NCBI GenBank assembly: GCA_020425915.1
Contig: JAGQQZ010000435.1
Span: 1-5,193 of the forward strand
DNA length: 5,193 nt
From: Planctomycetota bacterium
GTDB taxonomy: Bacteria > Planctomycetota > UBA1135 > UBA2386
Direction of reading: 5' to 3'
Each line of letters opens with the position of its first letter. Within the stretch, counting starts at the first letter, position 1. The position numbers and the translations under genes are program-made. The notes under the pieces were generated by a model, which saw only the letters and a list, made by a program, of their open reading frames with translations, ran no database searches and had not been told where the DNA came from. Shown here piece after piece: positions 1 through 5,089 of this stretch.

Positions 1-158
1 AGCTCGCCCCAGTCGCCGTCGAACCGCTGGCGACTCAGAAACGCCTCGACGAAGACGTCCTGGGCCAGCTCGTGCGCGACGGCCGGACCGTTGCCCTGGC
101 CGGCGAAGAAGCCGATCAGCGGCCCGCGAAACCGATCCTGGAGTGCATCGAGGTCCAT
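1..158 (-). CDS. ECF-type RNA polymerase sigma factor, N-terminal fragment (cut by window edge)
   Basis: Only the first 52 codons are present; the gene runs off the left edge. The translation begins MDLDALQDRFRGPLIGFF and continues into ELAQDVFVEAFL and then RFDGDW. This matches the look of sigma-70 region 2 in extracytoplasmic-function sigma factors: an amphipathic helix, then the (D/E)LAQ(D/E)VF core-binding helix, then a short RF-x-GD segment leading to a conserved Trp. Such proteins direct RNA polymerase to a small regulon, often under an anti-sigma factor or a C-terminal sensor extension, neither of which is visible here. The ATG at 158 is chosen because homologues usually begin close to this helix. 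An in-frame GTG at 188 would add ten residues and cannot be excluded. The gene starts 57 nt after the stop of the prepilin-like gene on the same strand. Family is inferred from motif shape; regions 3 and 4 are not seen. Confidence 0.72.
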   Translation of the reverse strand, partial: MDLDALQDRFRGPLIGFFAGQGNGPAVAHELAQDVFVEAFLSRQRFDGDWGE

Positions 159-215
159 CCGCTGCCTGTTGTCAGCAGCAGAGGACACCCCACGCGAGAA
201 AGCGAGAAAATCGCC

Positions 216-833
216 TCAGCGGCGCAGCTTGCGCAGATCCGCGACCGGGGATTCGGGGCCGACCTCGATCACGTAGTCGGGATCGCCGGCCGCTTCGGGG
301 ATCGAGCGTCGCGCGATCTCGCGCACGGCGCCGTTGCCGTAGAGCACGAGCACCGAACCGTCGGAGTAGGCGTTGCCCTGCTCGTTGTCGGTCGCCATCA
401 GCGGCTCGTGGCCGTTGGTGAACATCCGCGGCGTGTAGTGCTCGGCCGCCCGCCCCGCGAAGTCGGTGCACTCCGAGTCGATCTCGTCATAGCTCGTCGC
501 CACCAGCCGCGTGTCGCCGGACAGCATCTCCCGCAGCCGCGGCGACAGGCTGTTCGCGTGGAAGAACGACTCGAGCTCCTCCGGCGTGCGCTGCATCTTC
601 CCCGCGACCCAGGGATAGTAGACGAACTTCGCGCCACCCTCCTCGGGCAGCGCTTCCCCGTCGCGGTAGGTCTCGAGCAGGCGACCGTAGTGCTGCATGA
701 GCTGGAGCTTGTCGATGCCCTTGTCGGCCTTCTCGATCCCGCTGCCGAGCGACGTCATCAACGCCGCGCCGAGCAACGCGAGAATGCCGAACACGATGAG
801 CATCTCGATCAGGGTGAATCCGTGGTTTCGCAT
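216..833 (-). CDS. Prepilin-type N-terminal methylation motif protein (pseudopilin-like)
   Basis: This is a 205-aa protein with a classic type IV prepilin / type II secretion pseudopilin start: MRNHG|FTLIEMLIVFG. A prepilin peptidase would be expected to cut after Gly5 and N-methylate Phe6, and Glu10 is the conserved Glu at mature position +5. The hydrophobic helix spans about residues 6-29 and anchors the subunit in the inner membrane before assembly. The remainder is a soluble domain I do not recognise. It contains one Cys (122) and, at 147-173, a segment with DGSVLVLYGNGAV. This resembles the glycine/DG hairpin near the C-terminus of many planctomycete pseudopilin-like proteins, although this is not the usual DUF1559 length. 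The start is supported by GAGGA 7 nt upstream of the ATG. The gene stands alone among non-pilus genes; no assembly ATPase, platform protein or peptidase is in the window. The sigma factor gene follows in the same direction. Confidence 0.85.
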   Translation of the reverse strand: MRNHGFTLIEMLIVFGILALLGAALMTSLGSGIEKADKGIDKLQLMQHYGRLLETYRDGEALPEEGGAKFVYYPWVAGKMQRTPEELESFFHANSLSPRLREMLSGDTRLVATSYDEIDSECTDFAGRAAEHYTPRMFTNGHEPLMATDNEQGNAYSDGSVLVLYGNGAVREIARRSIPEAAGDPDYVIEVGPESPVADLRKLRR

Positions 834-889
834 CGTGGCGTCCTCGCGAGCGAGAACCCCGGCCGACGGATCCCGTCACCGAGCAAGGC

Positions 890-917
890 GGATCACCCGG
901 ACTCGATCCGGTGATCC
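890..917 (-). terminator. Hairpin after the stop of the downstream paralogue, probable terminator
   Basis: Positions 890-901 (GGATCACCCGGA) and 907-917 (TCCGGTGATCC) form an 11-bp stem with a single bulged C and a 5-nt loop. On the minus strand the stem begins 4 nt after the TGA of the 922-1923 gene. The sequence following it is GCCTTGCTC, so there is only a token T-run. Position and stability suggest a transcription end or an RNA 3'-end stabiliser. Factor-independent termination is not certain without a U-tract. Confidence 0.6.
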
Positions 918-921
918 AGAC

Positions 922-1923
922 TCAGAGTCCCAGCTGGGATCCGTTCAGTTGCAGCGGTCCGCCCATCCACAGCAGGCGACCGCCCGGGCAGCCCGACACC
1001 ATGCCGGCGAGCGCTCCGTCGCCGGTGACGAAGTTCCCGTTCGGATCGTCGACCCGGACGGAGTCGAACTCGATCCAGTAGGGCTCGGTGAAGCCGACTC
1101 CGATGCACAGCAGGTCGAGTTCCTGAGGGTCGTTCATCGTCAGGCCCAGGAACGCATCCGTGAAGATCAGCGAGAGCACCGACGCGCGAACATCGAACCA
1201 GCAACGGAACGCGATCGATCCGGACAGCGGCACTTCGTTGTCGTTCCACGCCGATACGACGACGGTGTTGATGTGGCTCGGACCACCGGTCAGATTGACG
1301 AGCGCGATCGACGGGTTGATCAGGCCCAACCCCTGGTCGAGGGAGAGCCAGTCGCGCAGGGCCTCGTATTCGATCCCGTCGAAGTCCTGGCGACCGTTCG
1401 CGTTCAGATCGGTGGCCGCCTGATCGGCGAGCGGCGATCGGAACGGAATGGCGTTCAGCGAGTAGGTGAGATTGCTCGCACCATCGATGTGCACGATGGA
1501 GCCCATCAGGTAGTTGAACGACCAATCCCGATTGAAGAACCCCGGGCTCTGCGCCGACAGGACCAGGTATCCCTCACCGCCGCCGGGAGGGATCGGGTCG
1601 CTGCAGGCCATCGAGACGGAGAGGTTGTCGGTCGGGGTCAGGAACTCGACTCGGTCGAAGACCGTGCAACCGATCGGGTTGAACGGATCGCCCGGATTCG
1701 GCTGCACGTTGTGCCAGTAGAAGTGGACGTTGGTGCTGCCGCCGAGCGAGGTCGGCGTGGCCGGAGTCCGGTTCGTGTTCGTCACGCTGATGATCGAGAT
1801 CGTCGATGCGTTCGTGCGGATGACAGGGAACAGCAAGAGGCTGGCGGGTTCGGGCATCTGCGCGAACGCGGTCGATGCGAACAGAGCCGTGGCCAGAGCG
1901 AAGGTGAGCGATTGGGGGTTCAT
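922..1923 (-). CDS. Secreted protein of unknown function, downstream copy of a tandem paralogue pair
   Basis: This 333-aa protein has a Sec signal peptide: a hydrophobic stretch at about residues 6-20 ends in AFAQ, with likely cleavage after Ala21 or Gln22. I do not recognise a named family. The mature protein seems to have two related halves. The N half (about 41-150) carries TISIISVTNTN, GCTVFDR, SVSMAC and EGYLVL. The C half (about 205-312) carries NTVVVSAWNDNE, RCWFD, LDLLCIG and EPYWIEFDS. Between them, residues 172-185 fit an EF-hand/dockerin-like calcium loop, DxNxNGxxDxDGxE. Five cysteines (86, 107, 241, 273, 312) are all shared with the neighbouring paralogue. AGAGGA lies 8 nt before the ATG, and a 9-bp hairpin abuts it. 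The folds are probably beta-rich, and the protein is likely periplasmic or extracellular. No catalytic motif is seen. The C-terminus (GSQLGL) is shorter than that of the paralogue. Confidence 0.88.
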   Translation of the reverse strand: MNPQSLTFALATALFASTAFAQMPEPASLLLFPVIRTNASTISIISVTNTNRTPATPTSLGGSTNVHFYWHNVQPNPGDPFNPIGCTVFDRVEFLTPTDNLSVSMACSDPIPPGGGEGYLVLSAQSPGFFNRDWSFNYLMGSIVHIDGASNLTYSLNAIPFRSPLADQAATDLNANGRQDFDGIEYEALRDWLSLDQGLGLINPSIALVNLTGGPSHINTVVVSAWNDNEVPLSGSIAFRCWFDVRASVLSLIFTDAFLGLTMNDPQELDLLCIGVGFTEPYWIEFDSVRVDDPNGNFVTGDGALAGMVSGCPGGRLLWMGGPLQLNGSQLGL

Positions 1924-1935
1924 GGTGTGGGTCCT

Positions 1936-1963
1936 CTGACGCCGCAGTGTACGGCGGCGTCAG
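1936..1963 (-). promoter_or_regulatory. Perfect 9-bp leader hairpin overlapping the ribosome binding site
   Basis: CTGACGCCG at 1936-1944 is the exact reverse complement of CGGCGTCAG at 1955-1963, with a 10-nt loop. In the minus-strand transcript the second arm ends 12 nt before the ATG, and its last two bases are the first two of the AGAGGA ribosome binding site. It could be an RNA element affecting translation or mRNA stability, or a DNA operator dyad. The sequence alone does not decide which. The upstream paralogue has a hairpin of different sequence in the same place. Confidence 0.5.
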
Positions 1964-2022
1964 ACCAGAACCTACGGCGACCGGGTTCGGCAAGGAGCGT
2001 GGAATCGGTCTGCCGTCATGGA

Positions 2023-2048
2023 CGAGGTCCGCGCGAACGAGGACCTCG
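2023..2048 (-). terminator. Perfect 8-bp hairpin after the upstream paralogue, probable terminator
   Basis: CGAGGTCC at 2023-2030 pairs exactly with GGACCTCG at 2041-2048 across a 10-nt loop. It lies about 20 nt after the TAG of the 2069-3064 gene and about 100 nt before the start of the next one. No T-run follows (TCCATGACGG). Its placement between two paralogues suggests that each is transcribed separately, although an attenuating read-through structure is possible. Confidence 0.5.
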
Positions 2049-2068
2049 AGCCCGTACCGCTCGCGTGG

Positions 2069-3064
2069 CTAGAAGGGGACCTTCACGTTGCCGTTGGGGA
2101 ACGAGCCGTTCAACTGAAGCGGTCCATCCATCCAGTACACCCGACCACCCGGGCAACCCGAGACCATGCCGGCGAGCGCGCCGTCGTTCGAGACGATGTT
2201 GCCAGCCGGGTCTTCGACGCGGATCGAGTCGAAACGGATCCAGTAGGGCTCGGTGAAGCTGGACCCGATGCACAGCAGGTCCAGCTCCGACGGATCGTTG
2301 GGCGTCGTGACCAGGAACGCATCGGTGAAGATCGGCGAGATCGTCGACGCGCGTTCGTCGAACCAGCACGTGAACGTCTTGACCACGGACAGCGGGAACT
2401 CGTTGTCGTTCCATGCGACGATCGAGACCGTGTTCTTGTCGTTCGGGCCGCCGGTCAAGTTCACGAGGTTGATCGACGGGTTGATGAGTCCGAGCGCGTG
2501 ATCGAGGATCACGTAGTCGCGCACCGACTCGTACTCGACGCCGTCCAGGTCCGAGCGACCGTTCTGGTTGACGTCCGTCGGCGTCTGGAAGTCGAGCAGT
2601 GACCGGAACGGGATCGCGTTGGTCGAGAACGTGAGGTTCGTCGCTCCGTCGATGTGGATGATCGACCCCGCCAAGTGGTTGAACGACCAGTCTTGGTTGA
2701 AGAAGTTCGGGTTCTGCGCCGTCACGACGAGGTAGCCCTCGGCCGAGAACATCGCCGTGTGGCACAGCATCGAGACCGACACCGTGTCCGCGGGCGTCAG
2801 GAACTCGCGCCGGTCGAACTGCGTGCAGCCGAGCGGATTGAACGGATCGCCGGGGTTCGGGATCGTCGTGTTGTAGACGAAGCGCACGTTCGTCGAAGCG
2901 CCGGGATTCGGGTTCGTGTTCGTGACGCTGATGATCGAGATCGTCGACTGGTCCGAACGGACGACCGGGTAGAGCAACAGACTCGCGGGCTCCGGCATCT
3001 GCGCGAACGCGGCGGACGCGAACAGAGTCGTGGCGAGAGCGATGGTGAGCGATTGGGTTTTCAT
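2069..3064 (-). CDS. Secreted protein of unknown function, upstream copy of a tandem paralogue pair
   Basis: This 331-aa protein starts MKTQSLTIALATTLFAS and has a Sec signal peptide ending AFAQ at residue 22. The reading frame is open upstream to 3247, but the ATG at 3064 is clearly the start. The signal peptide begins there, GGAGA lies about 10 nt upstream, and the paralogue starts at the aligned position. Features mirror that copy: TISIISVTNTN (41-51), GCTQFDR (79-85), SVSMLC (96-101), EGYLVV (109-114), a calcium-loop-like DxNxNGxxDxDGxE (164-177), NTVSIVAWNDNE (211-222), CWFDERAS (233-240), ELDLLCIG (260-267), EPYWIRFDS (272-280) and GMVSGCPGG (299-307). Cysteines 80, 101, 233, 265 and 304 all match. 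The C-terminus extends to GNVKVPF. No enzyme motif or membrane anchor is seen. The protein is probably exported and beta-rich; its role is unknown. Confidence 0.9.
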   Translation of the reverse strand: MKTQSLTIALATTLFASAAFAQMPEPASLLLYPVVRSDQSTISIISVTNTNPNPGASTNVRFVYNTTIPNPGDPFNPLGCTQFDRREFLTPADTVSVSMLCHTAMFSAEGYLVVTAQNPNFFNQDWSFNHLAGSIIHIDGATNLTFSTNAIPFRSLLDFQTPTDVNQNGRSDLDGVEYESVRDYVILDHALGLINPSINLVNLTGGPNDKNTVSIVAWNDNEFPLSVVKTFTCWFDERASTISPIFTDAFLVTTPNDPSELDLLCIGSSFTEPYWIRFDSIRVEDPAGNIVSNDGALAGMVSGCPGGRVYWMDGPLQLNGSFPNGNVKVPF

Positions 3065-3077
3065 GGTGTGGTTTCTC

Positions 3078-3096
3078 CGACTTCGCAGCGTAGTCG
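3078..3096 (-). promoter_or_regulatory. Short leader hairpin abutting the ribosome binding site
   Basis: CGACT at 3078-3082 pairs with AGTCG at 3092-3096 across a 9-nt loop. In the minus-strand transcript the second arm ends 13 nt before the ATG and shares one base with the GGAG ribosome binding site. Alone, a 5-bp stem would be unremarkable. It is listed because the paralogue has a longer hairpin at the equivalent place, and one aligned pair changes on both sides (T-A in one leader, C-G in the other). Confidence 0.35.
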
Positions 3097-3156
3097 CGCG
3101 TCGACGTCCATCCCACGACCGACCCGGATTCGTCTGCGTATGGAAACGGTGAACCG

Positions 3157-3420
3157 TCAGAGCCGGACCCAACCCGACGCCTCGCGAATGCCCCAGTCGT
3201 GATGGACGATCGTCCCATCGTCTGCTCGCAACCGGGCTTCGATCCACGGAATGCCGTCGTCATCGATCCGCCGCACGCGCGACGGCCGCCCGCGATCGAT
3301 CAGCGCCTGCAGGAACTCGCGACTCTCGTCGTGCACGAAATAGCCTGGCGCGGACCACTCGTCCGGGAGCGCGACGAAGCGGATTCGGTCGCCGACACGG
3401 AGCTGTCGCGGGTCGGGCAT
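3157..3420 (-). CDS. Small soluble protein of unknown function (87 aa)
   Basis: The start is placed at the ATG at 3420, giving MPDPRQLRVGDRIRFVALPDEW. A longer in-frame start at 3459 would overlap the preceding gene, whereas the 3420 ATG has GAGG about 11 nt upstream. The protein opens with an RVGDRIRFV strand typical of small SH3-like or beta-barrel folds. It continues with a short helix (EFLQALIDRG, about 35-44), a strand-turn-strand region (SRVRRIDDDGIPWIEARL) and a His-His segment (TIVHHDWGI), ending GWVRL. There is no signal peptide, membrane segment or cysteine. I believe similar 80-90 aa proteins of unknown function occur in planctomycetes but cannot confirm a family here. It lies 16 nt after the two-TM protein gene, so the two are probably co-transcribed. 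Whether they act together is not shown. Confidence 0.78.
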   Translation of the reverse strand: MPDPRQLRVGDRIRFVALPDEWSAPGYFVHDESREFLQALIDRGRPSRVRRIDDDGIPWIEARLRADDGTIVHHDWGIREASGWVRL

Positions 3421-3436
3421 GGGATGTGGAACCTCG

Positions 3437-3712
3437 CTATGAGTTCGTGGGATCCGCACTCGGAGTCGGCGTCTCGTACCACATCGCTCGGATCGCCTCG
3501 CGGAACGCGTACCGCATCCAGAGGAAGAACGCGACCAACCCGGTCACACCTCCGACTTCCTCGGTCCACTTGGCGGTTCGATCGGCGAACAGCCCGAGCA
3601 AGCCCTGCAGCCCGAGTCCGAGCGCCGTCCCGAGCACGAGCCAACCGAGGATTGCCACGGCGAGGAACCGCCACCAGGCTCGGCGCACGAGCCGCTTCTG
3701 CTCTTCCGTCAT
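3437..3712 (-). CDS. Small two-helix membrane protein of unknown function (91 aa)
   Basis: A charged N-terminus (MTEEQKRLVRRAWWR) precedes a hydrophobic segment at about residues 15-42, rich in Gly and Leu. A short charged loop (ADRTAKWTEEVGG) separates it from a second hydrophobic segment at about 55-70. A basic stretch (MRYAFREAIRAM) follows the second helix and the tail is Pro/Ser/Thr-rich (TPTPSADPTNS). By the positive-inside rule both termini should be cytoplasmic, making a hairpin inner-membrane protein. There is no catalytic motif and no cysteine. The ribosome binding site is weak (AGCGGA just before the ATG). The 87-aa gene starts 16 nt after its stop, suggesting a two-gene unit. The 62 nt before this gene separate it from the beta-helix gene, and I see no convincing promoter there. 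Confidence 0.75.
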   Translation of the reverse strand: MTEEQKRLVRRAWWRFLAVAILGWLVLGTALGLGLQGLLGLFADRTAKWTEEVGGVTGLVAFFLWMRYAFREAIRAMWYETPTPSADPTNS

Positions 3713-3774
3713 CGTCCGCTCACTTCGACTGGCTCACGGAGTCAGCCTAGCGAGCGGACGCAAGACGTGCCACG

Positions 3775-4986
3775 TCAGCGAATCACGCCGCCGACCACCG
3801 GCGCGCTCGCCACCGGCAACGACGTCCCGCCGAACACGTGGAACCAAACCGCGATGTCGCGCACGACCGGGTCGTTCGGCAAGCGGATCGGCATCGTGGC
3901 GGCACCCGCGACGGTCGACGAGGCGTAGAGCTGGATCCACAGGCTGCCCGGGCTACCCCACCACAGCGGCTGTGCCGAGATCGGGAACTCCCACCGCTCG
4001 AGGGTGAGGCTCATGACGATCGCGAACGGCATCGTCGCTGTGGGCGCGAGGATCGAGAGATCGGTTCGGGTCCCGACCACGAGCGGTCCGTCCAGCCACG
4101 CGCCGATCAGCGAAGCGTCGACGACGACGTCGCCGAACGTCGCACTGCCGTCCGGCGTCCCGGTCCCCGGGATCAGCGTCGACCGCGCGACCTCGATGTG
4201 ACCGATACCCGTCGCGTGCAGGGCGTTGCCGCCCGGATGGGTTCCGGCGTTTCCGCCGCGAACCGTCGAGTCCGACACCCACACGCGAGAGCCCGCCGCC
4301 CAGATGCCCTTGCCGGGCAGCGCGTAGCCGAGCGGCGAGGGGACCGGATCACCGCCGTCGCCGGCGTTGACCGTGCAACCACTGAGTTGCAGGGAGGTCC
4401 CTTCGTAGAGCATGAGGATGCCGTCGAAGCCGTCCTGGCAAGCACCCCAGGGATCGCAGCCTCCGTCGCCCCCGTCGAAGCGGCAGTCGACGGCCGAGAC
4501 GTGCGAGAGCCCGGTCGCCCTCAGGCCCGGTCCGCCGCCGCCCCCGCCGCTGAAACGGCATCCGATGGCGACGACGTGCGCCGTTCCCTCGACGCGCAAC
4601 GCGCCCAAGCCCGTCTGGGCAGGTTGGGCCATCGTCACGATGACGTCCTCGAGGAAAACCGTGCCGCTCGTGACCTTGATCCACGCGTTGTCGTAACGCG
4701 CGAGAGCCGGCGGCGTGAAGCGCAGCCCGACGATCCGCAGCACACCTCCCTCGGGGGCGAGCGTCGTGCCGACGTACTGCCCGACCGTCACGTCGGCGTC
4801 CCCACGGATCGTCAGCGGCTTGGTGGTCTGGAAGTGACCGACCGTTCCGGTCACGTCGATGATGTCACCCGGCGCAGCGAGCTGCAGCGCATTCTGGAAG
4901 CTCGCGTCGTCGTTTGCGGTCCAGACGGTCTGCGCCGGTAGCACCGCGGACAACAGGAGAATCGTCAAGATGGAGACTCTGTGCAT
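3775..4986 (-). CDS. Secreted right-handed beta-helix repeat protein (403 aa)
   Basis: A short Sec signal peptide (MHRVSILTILLLSAVLPAQ) is followed by a sequence with the hallmarks of a parallel beta-helix. It opens with the FQNALQLAAPGDIIDV element usual at the N-cap of pectate-lyase-like and right-handed beta-helix proteins. Successive rungs of about 25 residues follow at 129-276, each with a hydrophobic strand, a (D/G/S)(C/S)xx strand end and a Gly-rich turn. Cysteines fall at the same rung position at 143, 168 and 204; a Cys pair sits in one turn (177, 183). Residues about 300-403 form a separate beta-rich C-terminal domain with LWIQLYASSTVAG and IRLPNDPVV, of a type I associate with large planctomycete secretomes. 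No polysaccharide lyase or hydrolase catalytic set could be identified, so adhesion, polymer binding or hydrolysis all remain open. AGGAG lies 7 nt before the ATG, the best ribosome binding site in the window. Confidence 0.88.
   Translation of the reverse strand: MHRVSILTILLLSAVLPAQTVWTANDDASFQNALQLAAPGDIIDVTGTVGHFQTTKPLTIRGDADVTVGQYVGTTLAPEGGVLRIVGLRFTPPALARYDNAWIKVTSGTVFLEDVIVTMAQPAQTGLGALRVEGTAHVVAIGCRFSGGGGGGPGLRATGLSHVSAVDCRFDGGDGGCDPWGACQDGFDGILMLYEGTSLQLSGCTVNAGDGGDPVPSPLGYALPGKGIWAAGSRVWVSDSTVRGGNAGTHPGGNALHATGIGHIEVARSTLIPGTGTPDGSATFGDVVVDASLIGAWLDGPLVVGTRTDLSILAPTATMPFAIVMSLTLERWEFPISAQPLWWGSPGSLWIQLYASSTVAGAATMPIRLPNDPVVRDIAVWFHVFGGTSLPVASAPVVGGVIR
4159..4602 (-). repeat. Coding repeat: five beta-helix rungs of about 25 residues
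   Basis: Residues 129-276 of the secreted beta-helix protein contain five tandem degenerate units. They start at ALRVEGTAHV (129), GLRATGLSHV (154), GILMLYEGTS (189), GIWAAGSRVW (227) and ALHATGIGHI (255). Each runs through a V-x-V strand to GC-R-F, DC-R-F, GC-T-V, DS-T-V or RS-T-L, and most then enter a Gly/Asp-rich turn. Only the protein pattern repeats; the DNA copies have diverged. An insertion with two cysteines interrupts the second turn. Confidence 0.7.
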
Positions 4987-5055
4987 CGGTTCACTCCTGG
5001 GCGTTTCTGCCGACGAAGACCGCCGGACCGTCCCCTCGAAGGCCGAACCGTCGAC

Positions 5056-5078
5056 CGCGGGGACGAAGACTCCCCGCG
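5056..5078 (-). terminator. Perfect 8-bp GC-rich hairpin after the right-edge gene, probable terminator
   Basis: CGCGGGGA at 5056-5063 pairs exactly with TCCCCGCG at 5071-5078 around a 7-nt loop that contains TTCG on the minus strand. It starts 11 nt after the TGA of the right-edge gene and lies about 70 nt before the beta-helix gene start. No T-run follows (GTCGACGGTTCGG), so it could also act as a leader element for the downstream gene. Confidence 0.5.
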
Positions 5079-5089
5079 AACCGAGGGCG

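Larger units (their letters stand above)
922..3096 (-). repeat. Tandem gene duplication: two paralogous secreted-protein units
   Basis: The coding regions 2069-3064 and 922-1923 encode proteins that align along their whole length. By hand I count about 225 identities over roughly 325 aligned residues, with length differences only around residues 52-62 and 108-116 and at the extreme C-terminus. Homology extends into the leaders: the 28 nt before each ATG (ending CCACACC) align without gaps. Each unit carries its own leader hairpin and its own hairpin after the stop, so the whole transcription unit, not just the open reading frame, appears to have been copied. Confidence 0.85.

Noticed and set aside
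159..188. GTG at 186-188 as an earlier start for the sigma factor.
   Set aside because: It is possible but adds ten residues without family-like content. The ATG at 158 gives a more usual N-terminus. It is kept only as an alternative.
159..215. A 4-bp hairpin GCGA/TCGC with short T-runs between the prepilin-like and sigma factor genes.
   Set aside because: The stem is too short to call a terminator and a match of this size is expected by chance.
1827..1868. PEP-CTERM look-alike: MPEPASLLLFP in the downstream paralogue (and MPEPASLLLYP in the upstream one).
   Set aside because: A genuine PEP-CTERM sorting signal sits at the C-terminus with a following membrane helix and basic tail. Here the motif directly follows the signal peptide cleavage site and continues into a beta strand.
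1924..2068. Possible sigma-70 promoter elements (TTGCCG with weak -10 candidates) before the downstream paralogue.
   Set aside because: No -35/-10 pair with acceptable sequence and spacing could be found. Promoter consensus in this lineage is uncertain, so none is called.
697..2256. A 519-codon open frame on the plus strand, opposite the secreted protein genes.
   Set aside because: It runs antisense through two genes with signal peptides and strong paralogue conservation, its product is Arg/Asp/Gln-rich and low in complexity, and it is explained by high-GC antisense openness.
3065..3247. In-frame N-terminal extension of 61 residues for the upstream paralogue.
   Set aside because: It would bury the signal peptide, overlap the 87-aa gene and disagree with the start of the aligned paralogue. 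The ATG at 3064 has its own ribosome binding site.
3713..3774. GGCT/AGCC and GACT/AGTC short inverted repeats in the gap after the beta-helix gene.
   Set aside because: The stems are only 4 bp and mutually exclusive, so they are not distinguishable from chance.
3838..4941. A 367-codon open frame on the plus strand opposite the beta-helix gene.
   Set aside because: The product is an Arg-rich antisense shadow with no domain pattern, while the minus-strand frame has a signal peptide, repeats and a strong ribosome binding site.
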